A DNA stretch of 64,000 bases, taken from positions 1 to 64,000 of the forward strand of contig QVRM01004789.1 of assembly GCA_003439945.1 (NCBI GenBank). Reading direction: 5' to 3'. Positions 1 through 13,803 of the stretch are shown piece after piece. The notes under the pieces are model-generated. The model was not told where the DNA came from. It saw only the letters and a list, made by a program, of their open reading frames with translations, and made no database searches. The first letter of the stretch is position 1. Every line of letters begins with the position of its first letter. Source of the DNA: Dermanyssus gallinae (Eukaryota > Arthropoda > Arachnida > Mesostigmata > Dermanyssidae). The position numbers were made by a program, and so were the translations under genes.

Positions 1-1572
1 CAGATATCCACAACAGAACAAACACTTCGGACACTGCGGAGTCAACGGGTTTCACTTCAGACACGGCCGGCTAGAATCAGCGATCGCGCACACATATATC
101 CACGCGCCCGTTTGACTCATGAACTCATCACTGAGAAAACACTTCGAGAAGCCTCACAAAAGAAAGCTCACCGAAAGAACACTTCGCCAGAAGCCGAAAC
201 ACGCCACCTAATCCGAAGAAAAGCCAAATTAGAGAAACAGATACGCTACATTTTACAAATGCCGGTTATTTTTGGTATTAATACTCCTGACGCAAACAAA
301 CGGTACCGTAGTAGCACGAGCCGCTTCTCGAAGTAGCTTCTCGAAGAAAGCAACTGATTAAGAATAGAATAGAACGCGCCTTTATTTACCGAATAAAGGG
401 TGGAAAAGAAGACTAGATAGGCAATGACGCCCACGAACCATAACTGGTTGTTAAAAACTGATTAATAACAAACCTAACTAAGTAATAGACTGCACGACCC
501 GAGCATGTTTAGGTGACGAGCGAATATTCGAATATTCGAGCTACTTCACAGAATTCGCGCAGTAATCGAAGTAACATTTAAAAAATACTATTACTTGACC
601 CGTCAAGGCAGTAGTGAGACACACACACACACAAACTGCGACGTCAACGCTGTAGACTCTAAGGTATATAGATAAATGCGGACAGAAATCAATCAGTAAA
701 AACAAACTAGAAAAAAATACCGAGATTTCACCGAGCATTCAAGTGTCGGCCCTGTTCATCAGTTAGCTTTGAGCCGCTTGCCCTTAACAGGTAGAGCTAA
801 TCGAGTCAGTCTGATCACGCCCTGTTGTCGGCAAGCCAAGGCAAGACGTTTAAAACAGACAACCGCCACAAGCTCACACGCACACACTCTCAACAAACTA
901 AGGAATAATTTTGAATTATTGATTATTGATATGCTCCCATATTCATCAATCTCATACTACAGTAATTCGCCAATAAGCTGTCTGTCACCTATCATAATTG
1001 CTCGTCACACCCGTTCCCTCTCTGTGGTGGAGTTACTGGACAAGGGGGCGCGTAGGGGGCAGGCACGAAGGGGAGGGGGGGGGGGCGAGCATAAACAGAA
1101 TCATCGTGTGTGTTTTGGTTTACACCATCCGTTGCACTCGCCTTTCCCTCGTCGTCTGCTGGTCTGTTGACACCCGTTGATGTGACCGCGTCTGCCTTCA
1201 GTCGTCCATTTTCCATCAAATTCCCATTTCGTCTGCCTGCCGTCTTTTCGTTGTGTTGTACTGCTCGTCTTCTGCGCAATTTTACTGTGCCATATTCGTC
1301 GTACTACCATCAACTGGGTGTGCGTAACGCATTTATTTTTCCTGAACCTCTCTCTCAAAAAAAAATAAAACATATATTCGTCGTTTCTCGTCGTCGCTGT
1401 CGCTTGTTGATGCATTTGATGTATTGTCTCTCTTCCGGCGTTCTCTCACACACACATATAGAACTATATTTGTATCTTTGTTTTTTTTTGAACCAGGGTT
1501 TGTTATTGGTAACGCACATTAATACGCACGTGTGTCACAATCACTAGTGTATCCATCTTATTCCATGTTTCT

Positions 1573-1760
1573 TTATATATATATTTATATATATATACAT
1601 TATTATAATCATTTAGTTGTGTAAAGATATACAATTGTGATGTAACTTGGGGCATATATATATATATACTTTTTATTTGTATATATATATAGAATAATAT
1701 ATATTTATATATATAGATAGATATATATAGATATATATATATAATATATATATTATATAG

Positions 1761-1790
<30 letters not shown>
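1573..1790. repeat. TA-rich microsatellite block
   Basis: The block is a run of (TA)n interrupted by GATA, TTTATA and similar variants. No gene lies within it. It is one of more than a dozen TA arrays in the window. Confidence 0.85.
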
Positions 1791-1791
<1 letters not shown>

Positions 1792-2130
1792 GCACATCTC
1801 GTGAGACCAATGATTCTCTAGTCACCGTAAGTTTTAATTATTGATTTGCATTCATTTCCAAAAAGGTCTTGATGTTCTCTAAAGATGTTGTTTCTAATTC
1901 TTCTACGCTTTTTCGTTAGGCGCCCTGCTTATATGACAGTATGCCGCTACCGCTTTTTTCCCGCATTGGGGTACGTTCTACTGGCGTCGTCTGCTCGAGC
2001 AGACGAACGGACCCAAAGTGCGAACTGACGTCGTCTGCTAGAACTGTTATTGTTGTTCGCACGTTCATCGCGTTCTTTCTCGGTCGCCCGCGCTGTGAAC
2101 GTCCGGCGCTAGGTTTTAAACCTGTCGAGC

Positions 2131-2303
2131 CGGTGGTGTGGTGCATTCGCGTGCGCCTCGCGGGCGGCGGAAATACGTAGGTGCACGGGTTCGAACGCTA
2201 CCGTTGTCCATCTATATTTATGGGGTCCTTCTTACGGCGAAGCAATGCGAAGAGAGAGCACACCTATGAACGTTAAATGTCGGCTGAGGGTCAGCCCGAA
2301 AGT
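2131..2303 (+). repeat. tRNA-derived SINE, family B, copy 1
   Basis: This copy aligns by eye with the segments at 31121-31300 and 44361-44513. Shared landmarks are a GCGCCTCGCG block, a Pol III box-B-like GGTTCGAACGC, then TTTATGGGG, GAAGCAATGCGAAGAG, a CGTTAAAT block and GGCTGAGGGTCAGCCCGAAAG. The box B and the tRNA-like 5' part indicate a tRNA-derived SINE; the family is defined here only from these copies. Confidence 0.7.
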
Positions 2304-2895
2304 TTTGTGTTTAATCTACTTTTTCTATTACGTTTTGTTGTTGCCCGCCCGTGACTCGGTGGTAGAAGCACGTGGCGTGAATCCGGTGGTCATGCGTTCG
2401 CCTAATAAACAAAACCTTTATTTTGTTATTTTTCGTAGGGAGGGCGAGGAACACTAGATACCTGGTAACACTCCCTAACCTACATGACCAGAACATCTGT
2501 AGTGAAAGTTTTGTCAAAGACCTAAACCATTAATAGCAATTTAATAGTTGAAGAAAGCGTGTCATGTATGTGAACGGGAGAAGTTTTTAGCAACCTTCAA
2601 TTGCTAGTTTCGTATGGAGTGGGACATGTTAAAGTACAAATAGATCAGTGGGTGTTAATACATATTTTAAATATTTTTATATACGAGAAACTTAAGCATT
2701 GTGAAATTGCGGTTCCGTGAATAAACCTCAAAATGAAAAAAATACTATATAGCAGTCAATTGGGTCCCGTGTCCTTTTTAATGGGCTTTTCCCTCTCTTC
2801 CTCTCTCTCTCTCTGACACTATTCGTTTTCTAATGTTTTATCATAGTCAACAGGATTTTTAGAATAGAATTATAGTTCAGCTGTTTCATAAAGGT

Positions 2896-2967
2896 ACTGC
2901 GATTGTGATAGCGATAAGTAATGATCCACTATTTGCGATTGTGATAGCGATAAGTAATGATCCACTG
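2896..2967. repeat. 36-bp direct tandem repeat, two copies
   Basis: The unit contains TGCGATTGTGATAGCGATAA and TGATCCACT. It occurs twice head to tail and nearly identically, which suggests a recent duplication. It does not lie in a recognised gene. Confidence 0.8.
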
Positions 2968-4823
2968 TTAGCACAGTCACCGGCCAGGCACAGATGATGA
3001 AGTACTTGTTCTTCTCCTTCCTCCGTGTAAACAAACAAGAGTTCGTATGGTCGACAACTATACGTGACAACAGGTCCATAACCGAATCGATGTTACCACT
3101 TGAATGACGACAGCCTATGCTTTATGTGCGTTGCTGGCTCCTGCAGACCGAGCAACAACTATGACAGAAATAAATGAGTCATCATTGTGGTCTGACACGT
3201 AGCTGCCAGAGCCAGCAGGAGAAACTCTGAGTCATTCAGTTGTAAGGGTAAATATTTGTATACATGCATAAACACCGATTAGTAAGTAGCTATATAAAAT
3301 AAAAGGAGACGTCGCTACCTCCTATCGTATGGACACTGCTGGCCTGTTCGACACAAGACACGAGCCAGCCATGATTAAGAAACAAGAGTCAATGCGAGTT
3401 CCAGCCGCCTGTCGTTTCGAGGCTGGCACTTTAACATCGATCGATACGTCAATTGGTTCTAGATGGAGAGCCTGTTACGGATCAACACGCGGTCAGCACC
3501 AATTCAACGAAATCGTCGGAGTAACCCTGAAGTGAAAGATGTTGTGTATGCGTGTGTAATCGTTGTTCCAATGCAAACAGTCTGGTAATGTATTTGGTAG
3601 GCGTGTACTGCACTGCTACAAAGAACTGTCGACACGTCCTCCTGGCGCGTAGAGCGGACATTATCGTAAGCAGCGCAACAATTTCTTAACGAATATTTCA
3701 CTAACTCAAACACTAGAGTGAATCAATGCTCGTGTTTGTACATAAAAGAAACAAATTAGAAATTTACAACAGAAAGGCCGTTTATAACCCCTATTGAAAC
3801 GCAAGCAGCTGTTCCTATTCCATTTTTAGTGCTACTACGCGAGACGTACAAGACTGATTCTGTATAGGAGAGACCAGCGTGTATGTGTGTGTACATCGTG
3901 TCACCGCTTCTTCCCCACAAATCAAATCTACGGTGCGAACTTGATAATGGGCTGAGACTAATCCGAAAACGGAACACTGTGCAGTTCACATGCATATTAC
4001 GGACCTGCCGTATCCGCGCGATCCAGAAAAGCCAGAAGAGTCAGTTAGGTTAGCCAGGAGTACTCACGCAAAGTCATATGAGTAGCCCTGTCGTCGCAAG
4101 GGTCGCAAAGATCTAACTTGCCCGCTTCGCAGTTTGATATTATAAAGTTTTTATGTTAAGTTTCCACCGTGTAAACCCAAACAAGCTTGACTGATGCTGC
4201 AAACTTGGCTACATTGGCACGGAACGGCCCACACGGCAAATCGGCCCTTGTTTGAATTTCGTTCTAAAGATTATTCTGCTTCCAAATCGGACGTAATACC
4301 GCCTCTGTTCGAATTCGTTCTAAAGATTATTCTGCTTCCCCCGCCTCTATGATATATGATGAGCACTAACTACACATCAAGACCAGCAATATCGCAGAGT
4401 CAACGCCTCTCTCTCTCTCTTTTTCTTTATTAGATTATTTACACGGAATGCGGGACGGCTCTCCTTGCGACATTCGTCCGTCTGTTTCAGTTAAGGCGAT
4501 ACTCGTCGTCAGCAGCGTTACAGTAATGTTGTCGTCGTCGTCGACGATGATGATGATGGTGGTGGTTCGTTTCCTTTTCGTGCCGCTGACTTTCCGCGAG
4601 CGTCCGGCCGATTGGGCGCGGCCGGTTGGACTTCTCTCATGACAGGGCAAAATAGTTCCGGCCATGGGCAGAGAATAGAGGCAATTAATACCGATAACTC
4701 AATCGACAGACTCGGTGAACTCGTTTGGATGTTCGACGGCAGTTTTGCAACAGCGGTTAAGCTGCGGTCCGTCTCTCTCTCTCTCTCTGTCGAGGGCGAG
4801 AGAGAGAAAGACTGTTTTTTGCT

Positions 4824-6413
4824 TTACTTGGCCTCGGCCACATTCGTTTCGTTGGTCCATACACCTTCCTCGGTGGCCCGAGGACCACCCTCGCCTTCGC
4901 CACCCACTATTCGACATTTTTTGGAACATCGCTTTAAACATCTTCTTCTCCTTGTCAAGCTGAGCGCGTTGCTTAGCTTTGGCCAACTGAAGCTGCGACA
5001 ACGCCGCCTTGTTGTCCGGCTCGAGTTCGGTACAGCGAGAGAAATCCTTCATGGCGCTTCGAATTCATTCATGGCCAGCTGCGCCTGCGCTCGTCGGAAT
5101 AGAGCCTTGACGTTCGACGGATCGATCTCAAGCACATCGTCGCAGGCTTTAATGCATAGCAGGCTCTCGTCCTGTTTGAGATAAACTAAGGCCAGGTTGA
5201 GAAGGGCTGCCAGATACAGGGCGTCTCTTTTGGTCTTGTCGTCGCCTTCGAGTTTGTCTTCGATCTTGAGGAACTCGCGAATTCGGCTGTAGTACTTGAG
5301 CGCCTGGTCGAGTCTGCCCGCTTTGAAGTGCTCAGTTCCTTGATCTATCCTTCTCGGAGACGACAAGCTTCTCGCTAGACTCCAATTCCCATGTCTCTTT
5401 GGCCTTTTCGAAGTTGTGCAGTGTCACCGTGTACGAAATTTCCTCCTGTTTCTCCGGCAGGATGTCGATATCTGCGTACTTCTTCTTCATAAAGATCTCT
5501 GACTTCTCGCCTTTTTTCATGCGTTGCACTGCCAACTCAATGCCCCTCCAAACATTGCTTAACTCTGCCTCGCCAACGATGAACGTCACGTCCCTCTCGT
5601 CAAAGACTCTCCCGTCAGGTAGCGTTCCGCGCAGGTGGACTGTACACTCGGTGAGGTCTTTTGGTGTGGTGAACATTTCACCCTTCGTGATGACTCGGCG
5701 CTGAAGCGAGCCATCCTTCTCCGGCGAAATATCCTCGTATGACCATCGAAGAAGCTCCACCTCAAAGGTGAGCGTAGCATTCGGTGGGATCTTGGGTGGC
5801 GACCCGCTTTCACCGTAGGCGTACTCAGGTGTACAAGTCAGCCGACACAGTTCGCCCTTCTTCATCGTAGCTACACCGATATCCCACGCCTTGATCACCT
5901 GTAAACCAAAAGTTTTCCTCGTTAAAGATCAGACAACCTCTAGATACGACACGGAGAAATATACTCTTAGGTAGAACGCAAAAATTAGCAATGGTTAGTT
6001 TCCTAGCCCCCGTGCTTTTTCCAAATCCAATCAAAACCTAGCGACTCTGGCCAATGTTTGTTTAGAAACCTTCTCATCGATAACACGAGGTCATGTCTAG
6101 CATTTAGTCTAAATGAGAAAAACGCGCTGCAAATGCAAAACGGTGATAATTGCAGTTTATCAAGTAACACATCTGTCCCAGGAAATATAAACATTCATTT
6201 GTAGTCACAATACCTGCCCGACGCCAAGTTGAAACTCGAATTCCTGTCCGCGATCTCTTGACGAATCGAAGACCGTTCCATCTTCCAGGGTACCGTGATA
6301 GTGAACGAAAGCGGTGCATGCTTCTCCAGGCGTGGCGTGCCCGGTACCCTCGCGGATAATCTCCTTGAGGATTCACCGTCCTTTTTCTCCGTAATGTCGA
6401 TTTTCTCCGGCAT
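4824..6413 (-). CDS. FKBP4/5-type immunophilin, peptidyl-prolyl isomerase with TPR repeats
   Basis: This encodes a co-chaperone of the FKBP51/52 family (fly FKBP59). The family has two FKBP domains followed by three TPR repeats that bind the Hsp90 tail. Exon 1 is 6413-6214, starting [13 protein letters not shown], with a CAG|GTATTG donor. Exon 2 is 5898-4824 after a TTTACAG acceptor. The first FKBP domain spans the intron, with [17 protein letters not shown] in exon 1 and [12 protein letters not shown] and [18 protein letters not shown] in exon 2. The second, more divergent FKBP domain follows ([12 protein letters not shown]). The TPR part has [20 protein letters not shown] and ELEPDNKAA. Allowing for four single-base disruptions (near 6374, 5349, 5055 and 4904) the product is about 424 residues, against 439-459 in relatives. 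The last disruption and the acidic tail ending VAEAK are my inference. The disruptions look like sequence errors, but a pseudogene cannot be excluded from the sequence alone. Confidence 0.9.
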
Positions 6414-6821
6414 CCTGATGGTAACAAGGCGCGTAAACCAAATACAAACGATAACTAACTGCTCATAAATGCATGCACAAAAGCGACTAAGCTTTTGCCA
6501 ATAACTTCTAATAGTAGAACATCGCAACTAAGGACGACAGCAACACCAAGATTCGGGACAAAGCGCCCTCTCATATGAATACATACTTATGATCAGTGCA
6601 GAACAAAGATGTTACTTATGAAAGTATGTATAGTAGAGTTTCCACTCAACTACAAGTTAATCACAACCAGGAAAATGATTGAGTTAGCTGGTACGGAGGA
6701 TGCGACCGCAAAATGTAGCCAATGTAGTTGACGAACTAAACACGGTTATCCACACGTAAAGCTATATTTAAAGAAATGTGCACGGATGTATATACATAAA
6801 GCCATAATAGTATTGAGGCAG

Positions 6822-6823
<2 letters not shown>

Positions 6824-6866
<43 letters not shown>

Positions 6867-6871
6867 CTATC

Positions 6872-6902
<31 letters not shown>

Positions 6903-6916
6903 TTTTTTTTTCTATC

Positions 6917-6967
<51 letters not shown>
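6824..6967. repeat. (TA)n microsatellite with interruptions
   Basis: This is a long (TA)n array broken by two TTTTCTATC-type interruptions. It lies upstream of the FKBP start. Confidence 0.9.
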
Positions 6968-6969
<2 letters not shown>

Positions 6970-8594
6970 ACGGGACGGAGTGAAGAAGATGGCCGATTAT
7001 TCGGAGACAAAAATCGATTTTAAGATTTGAGTTAATATACATTTTAAAAGAAGTGTATATACATATACATACAGAGCGAGAAAAAAAGGGAAGTACCGTG
7101 AAGAAAAACCGTGGCATACATACAATAGTACTCTATGTCTACACATCTGCTACATACAAAAAATAAATACTTGAAAGCTTTACTTATGTCAATCGGTTGT
7201 CAAACAGGCAGGGTATTATAATATTTGAGGACAATCCGAACTAGAATATGATTATTAATTATGAAAACCAGGGAACACCTATATAAGCGAATAACCAACA
7301 ATTTCGACTGACTGAAGTGCTTGTGCGTCTGCTGGTGAGACCTACCAGCAGACAGATGCTCAGAAACACCCACCGCTACTTGAGGAAGAAAGGAAGAAGA
7401 GGAAGTGGCTGTACTTAGCCAAAGTCGTCACGAACGGCTTGTCTCGAGTTTTCGAAAAATCATCATCAGCAATCAATCAATCAATACTGATCAATATACA
7501 ATCAATTAGTAATAGCCACAAATGACGGTGCCGCACGCGGACAACAAGCAGAGGAGATCGAAGCAGAGCAAAAATTATACGTATATATGATATGCGTACA
7601 TTTCTGCGTACAGTTAGTTCTAGCTAGAGCTAGCTCCCCGACGAAGCGGGCCCGGTACAACACGCGGCACGCGGCAGCCGACCTGCACTAATAGTAAGTA
7701 ATCAATCGATTGCTACTGCCTAAGAGCTATTATTCCAACGAATGCTAATCATACTCGTCTGGCTGTTGTTGTTGTTGTTGTCGTTGTGGTTGTTTTTGTT
7801 GTCCATTCCTAACTATTTTTGACTAACACCCCCGCGTAGTATCGCTAGACTGACGCTACTGTGCGCGCTTGCGGCAAACGCTCATCACACCGGCCCGAGA
7901 CGGGCTGTGTACGAAACGTAACGAAACAAATCCGTTTTCCTTGCAACCGTCGTTCGTTCAGCATTCAGCGAGCGTCGTATTTGGAGCGCGACGACTTATC
8001 GTGCTTTTCATGATTGACGTTGGTAGTGCTTACCTGCTGCTGGTTGGTTGGTTGGTTTACCACACGCTGGATACACGACGTTTGCCTGGTGTTGTTGAAG
8101 AACAGCAAAGCAGACTTTTTTGTTACTTCGTCGGTCGGTTTTGCGTCGACACTTTCGCAAGCAAGCAAGCGAGCGAGGGAGGAAAACGCTCAATCAATGG
8201 CGAGCCGCGCACAGTGATACAACGCGGTACCGTCGTCTCGAACTTTCGCCTCGCTTCTCCACACCCGAACGACAACTGACTACTACTACTACTATTATTT
8301 GTTCTAGCTACAGCTTCTGCTGCTGCGGCGGCGGCTGCTGCTGGAGCGGGAGCTGGCGTCTGTCTGTCGGCTGGTCTGGCGGCTGTGTAACGTTGTTGTT
8401 TTAGCGTAGCGGTCGCAATAGTGATGGTGGTGGTGAGTAGTAGTAGTAATAATAGTACGTAATGGTGCACTCTCGAAGCACGCACGCTGGCGGCGGCGGC
8501 GCTGGTGCCGCCGAGAGAGAAAATTCGAGAGCAACCACGACGACGTCGAGTTGCCGCCGATAGCCACCAGAGGTCGCCACTCACCGGCCCAATG

Positions 8595-8626
<32 letters not shown>

Positions 8627-8678
8627 GGTGTTGATACAGACGACGGCGGTTCCACAACGTGTATCTCGCGCATTTATG

Positions 8679-8751
<73 letters not shown>

Positions 8752-8755
8752 CGAA

Positions 8756-8996
8756 TATTGAATACCTTTTGCCGGCTTTCTCTCAAACCAACAGCTAGAA
8801 AACAATTGTAACATTTAAACACGGAAAAGGAACATACACAAACGGTTTTCCCTGGTTATACATATATATATATATATATAATATATATATATATATAACA
8901 TATAGACTATATATATAGATATAACATTACTATATATATATATTTATACATATATATCTATCTAGATAGATATATAGATCTATATCCTATATTATA

Positions 8997-9038
<42 letters not shown>

Positions 9039-9186
9039 TATATATATATATATTTATACATATATATATATATATATATATAGCAGGACAAACCATTTGT
9101 GTATGCTCCTTTTCCGTGTTTAATGGTTACAATTGTTTTCTAGCTGTTAGTTTGAGAGAAAGTCGGGGGAAGGTATTCGAATGAAA
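8756..9186. repeat. Large inverted repeat with TA-rich core
   Basis: The left arm (about 8756-8859) and right arm (about 9082-9186) are reverse complements at roughly nine of ten positions by eye. Both contain CAGCTAGAAAACAATTGTAA and AAACACGGAAAAGGA in the appropriate orientation. The ~220-bp centre is almost wholly TA, GATA and TTATA. The structure resembles a foldback or MITE-like element, or two opposed copies of one short element that collapsed around a TA array. No coding potential was seen. Confidence 0.75.
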
Positions 9187-10657
9187 TAGAAATAACAAAA
9201 CAACAGCAACAATAACAACAACAACAAGAGACTAAGCGGCATAAGAAAATAACTGATTTCATACATCGCGCACGCTCTACTTGATTTGATATTTGTTCGA
9301 AGGGCAATTATTGCCCACTGTACAGCTTTTACGACTGATTTTCCTATTCTTCACCCTTCATACCCGCCCCGCTGTTAGGTGAAACATATGAAACAGCCAG
9401 TGGAATCATCATCAGTATCGAAAGTGTTGTTTTCACGCACTTTGTTTAGGTTTTGACGCCCCTTTGTCGTCTTGCATGCGTACGACGCCTCTCTCCGCTT
9501 TTTTGGCGGGGAAAATGTCGTCAGCTGAGCAGCGACAATTGTCAGCAGTGTCTCATTGGTTCGAGCTCCTTATGAGCTCCTTTGTTGCACCGTTTGAACG
9601 GGCCTTTTCCGCGCAAGTAAGCTACATCAGCCTACAACTGTACTACGTGATGACGAAACAATTTCTAGCAAGTGCTTGTATAAATCGCGAGTGGTCGCCA
9701 CGGTTCGATACGCGACGTTGATGAGAACAAAGCCCACACATTGTTGGTAGACCACAGACTTTCGTTCGTACGCAAAAATATCATTCGATATTGGAGATAC
9801 AAGCGAGCAGCATACAATACGCACTTTTTACTTTGTGCACATATACGCACGTCTATTTGCAGTAAAAGTAAAACTGTTAATAAAGCGTTTGAATACTAAA
9901 TAGAAAAGTCACATTACTCTAAATGAACATTTTGAAATAGCGCAGGTATCATGTATTACATACGAAGCGATGCCTAGCAGTTACCGTTCCCTGGGGGTGG
10001 GGGCAAGGCGGGTGTTAGTGGGTTTGTGAGTCCCACACTAGTCACCACTGGCTGTGGTGACGCATGTACATCACGATTCCCGCGTAATCCCCCATATTAA
10101 TGCTGAGAGGTTTCAGCATATAAAAAAAAGTCTCATGTAACAGACTGACAACAAAACGTCCACGTAAAAGTGCAATAAAACAACCAGTTGTCCAATAAAA
10201 CAACCAGCAATAAAACAAAGTACCGATCACATAGCTGATAGCTGCAGCCGATTGAAATACGGGCCGAGCGCTATGAAGACCAGCCGTAGAGCCGTTTACG
10301 TAACAAAAAAACTCTTAGTCTCACACTCGCGCGCAGTTACATTGCACGCTCCGTTTTTGTGCCCAGTGTTTGCCCCAACTTGTTAATATTGGCACCTGTT
10401 GGCAAGCATTTACTATGTGTATATTGTGTTCCATACGGTAACTTATCGCTACAACTTACCTAATTATAGGCGACTGAAGCCCCTTTCCCCCGCCCGCCCG
10501 CTCCGCTCTCCGGCGGTCTTCAGCGCACGCCGCATCTCAAAGTGCTGCGCGTCGGACGTCAGGAGCACTTTGAGTGCACGTATACATACGGTTCGAGCTT
10601 CCATCCCCCACCGTCCATCTCGTTCTTGGGTATCGTCGTGAAGCCGATCAGCATACG

Positions 10658-13600
10658 ATGTCGGCGACCCCCATGGGTGACTCCCTGCGCCCAACGGAAA
10701 ATCACCGTTCGGACGCTGATGTGTCAAGCGCGCTCGAGCTGGCCAAGCTTTCCAGCTCCGACATGCAGCCGCCGGCGCAGACCATCTTCTTCCACCCCGA
10801 GAACAACGACGATATGCTCTTGATCGAGGTCGACCCTCATTTGTTGGAACACGCCAAAACCGAATCGAAAGAAGGCGGCCTCGTCATTCGAGGCGACCCA
10901 GACGACGAGCTCGTTCTTTGCACAGGTAGGTTCCTGGAGCGGTTGGGCTATCAATTACATATATATATATATATATATTTTTTTTTTTCTTATCCGATAT
11001 ATTGGATTTATTCTTGGCATACCTAAATACAGATTCTCAGCTATATTACAACCACAGGGATCGAACCGGCAACACCCCGGTAGCTGACTACAACCACCAC
11101 TAGCGCACTACCCCCCTAGAACATGCCTCCGAATTTATTAGTTACAGCTTTAATTGCTTATATTTAAGAGGTAACAATTGTCTCCTTATGAACGTGTACA
11201 CCGGGTAAAATAAGTGAAAACGTTAGGTATCATCCAGGTTCGAGCGTGTCCAGTCTAGCAGAGTTCCACGCACATAGGCGGCGCCATGACTGCTGGTGCG
11301 CTAGTCATAGTTGTAATCTGCCAAGTGTAGCCGGTTCGGTCCCTGTTATTGGTCAAATTTTCTTTGAGCAATGTTCATTAAAAATAGATAATAAAGCGCA
11401 TACCGCTGAGAGTCGACGGCCATGCTGTTGCCAAAGACTCTTAAGGAAAGCCCAGATATTTCAACAAGTTTGGCTCACTGACAAATAGACGACGAATGTA
11501 TAGGTTCGGCAGAGAAAGGCTATCGGCAGGTGCACCGACGACTCTGCAACATGCAGAAACAGACAACCTCGTGATGAACAACGAGGTGATCAGGGTTTTC
11601 TACCAACTTTTCTCATTTGTTCTCTACCAATTTGCCCTGACATTCACGAGAAATACGATCTAATTTAAGAAGCGTTCAAGAGCTTATTGCCTCTCCACTC
11701 TCTTCTGTCGAACCGGCGCTGAAAACTGCTCCAAAAAGAGAGTGATTAAATAACACCGCACAGAGGATCGATTCCCATTGTTAACAACTCACGCTACTCG
11801 ATCGAGGTATTTACTTTATTTATTTCGGCTGTCATGCGAGGACGAAACTGATCTGACTGAATTGCCGCAAATGCAGCGTTGTATATAAAACCAACGGCCG
11901 CTCCTAACTATACAAAATGAACGGTTCGTGATCTCGCAAACCGCGTATTTTAAAAGCAAGCGATTTACCCAAGCACCACTACGTTGTTCGCGACCGATTA
12001 TTTTTAAGCTGATATTTTGTCGGTTTGCTTTCTTAGGCTTTAGCGATATATATATATATATATATATATAGGCGTATTACTGCTGCTCACTATTTAGTGT
12101 GGGAAAAGTTCCTCACAGGAGCTACGAGTATAATATATGCTTGTTGCCGAGGAACACATTACCGATTTGTCGGCACAACGCCACGCTGTTACAAGGATTT
12201 GTCTTCAAAATGAGCCCACATAAAAGTGACACATTTTTGAACAAAGTCGAAGAAGTTCCACGAAAGAGCCAAAAATAGGGTTGGACCCGCTGGACTCTGG
12301 AACTACATAGATTGGAGAGTCCCATAATGGCAAAATTCGGCAAAAAATTTGTTTATCTGTCTCTCCGAAGTACTTGCCTAAGATGCGGTTGCGAGAGCCG
12401 CACACACCAAGGAGAGTCTGACCGTGGTTGGTCGGAAAGAACTTAGCTAGACAGTCGAGCCTGGTGGCGTGGTGGGGGCTAGTTAGTGTGACGAGGCGCC
12501 CTACCCTCTACACGGTACGGCCCGAGCCAATCTAAAGACAGATCAAAGTACACGACCTCGTATCAATTAAGACGTCGTGCGACCACACTTCGACGGCTTC
12601 TAACTTAGTACCCCCGTCAAAACTAGAACATCGCCATCATCGTCATCGTCGTCGTCAATGTCAGCATTACTATCACCATCGAACGCAATCCATACCATGA
12701 TGATGATGTGTCTCCAACCAACAACCAACTAGCGTGAGAAAGCGCTGAAATATTGAAATTCTCTCTATACGATCTCTATAGGAAACAAAAACACAACCCG
12801 ATTGATGAGACTTTCGATCAAATCCTCTCTGGCGTCTTGCGAGAGCCGCCAGCACGCCGTCTTGTCTCTTCTTCATAAGTTGAGCCTTTTACCATACTAT
12901 GATTCTGCTCTCTAATTAAGGAAATTATCGAGAGAAAGGTGGAATTGCGGAGAGCGAATAAACGGAGTGTTCTTCTTTCTTTTTATGACGTTTGGTGGGT
13001 TTGTATAAATGGCGGTGAAACGTAGTAGCAATTGCTCATAGACGCGACAGTAGAATAGACGTTCTAGTCTACGCTGGTGTGTTCAGTGAGTTAATAGTGA
13101 TGGTAGGTGTCTTTATCACACTTTTGTGCATAATACCAAAACGTACACTAAGAAGGGGCATACAATGGTTCACGATACGAATTGTAATAGTTACAAATGC
13201 AACCGCCAACTTTGCCGTACGAATTCAGAAAGCCGTCACAGTCGCTTGTTAGATTTTACTATGCTTGTAGTGTGACCGTCGTCAATTTCCTAGTAGAGTT
13301 CGTGAACGTTATTTTTGTACACGCGTGACGCCGAAGTGCATGCAGCGTCGTATAGAGAGACAGAGACGCTCATAGATGGCACAGTTATATTGTTTGGACC
13401 TGGTTGTCTTACTCTGTGTATATGCGTTCACTATGATTGAGCAATACTACAATTTTAAAAAGTAAATAAATTGTGGCAATTATATCGCCGAGAGGCGAAT
13501 ATACAATGCAGTATAATATCGCTTAAGTCACATGTACGTTCAAAAATGTATTTTTTCTTGTTCTTTTATTGGTACGTGAAGACAACCATGCTAAGTTTAG

Positions 13601-13737
13601 GGTTATTTTTTATTTCTTACAAACGGTATAATGTTTTACCTACCAATACTACAACACGCGACTGAAGTAGCAAGCGTATAATCAATTTTAGTAAACAGGA
13701 ATGGGAGCAAAAAATGACTTGTTTTACACATGAAAAC

Positions 13738-13803
<66 letters not shown>

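Larger units (their letters stand above)
1..4434. other. Intergenic region, no gene recognised
   Basis: No conserved protein is visible on either strand; the open frames are short and have compositions expected by chance. The stretch holds a TA-rich block (about 1573-1790), one tRNA-derived SINE (2131-2303), a 36-bp direct tandem repeat (2896-2967) and a duplicated segment of roughly 60 bp (about 4250-4345). An imperfect inverted repeat may lie around 3095-3240, beginning near a GAATGAC and ending near GTCATTC, which could be a small MITE. The 3' untranslated region of the FKBP gene probably extends into its right end. Confidence 0.6.
6414..10657. other. Divergent intergenic region between FKBP and DSCC1
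   Basis: The two genes point away from each other, so both promoters should lie here. The stretch contains the TA array at 6824-6967, a region around 7740-8660 rich in GTT, CAA, GGC and ATG triplet runs, and a large inverted repeat with a TA core at 8756-9186. Short open frames across the triplet runs encode low-complexity Q, H, A or M runs and are not supported as genes. Confidence 0.5.

Noticed and set aside
4435..4665. Minus-strand frame with a run of isoleucines and aspartates
   Set aside because: It lies in the FKBP 3' region and is produced by ATG/ATC triplet repeats.
8123..8657. Overlapping frames encoding A, H, S and M runs
   Set aside because: Triplet repeats read in several frames on both strands; no frame shows a conserved domain.
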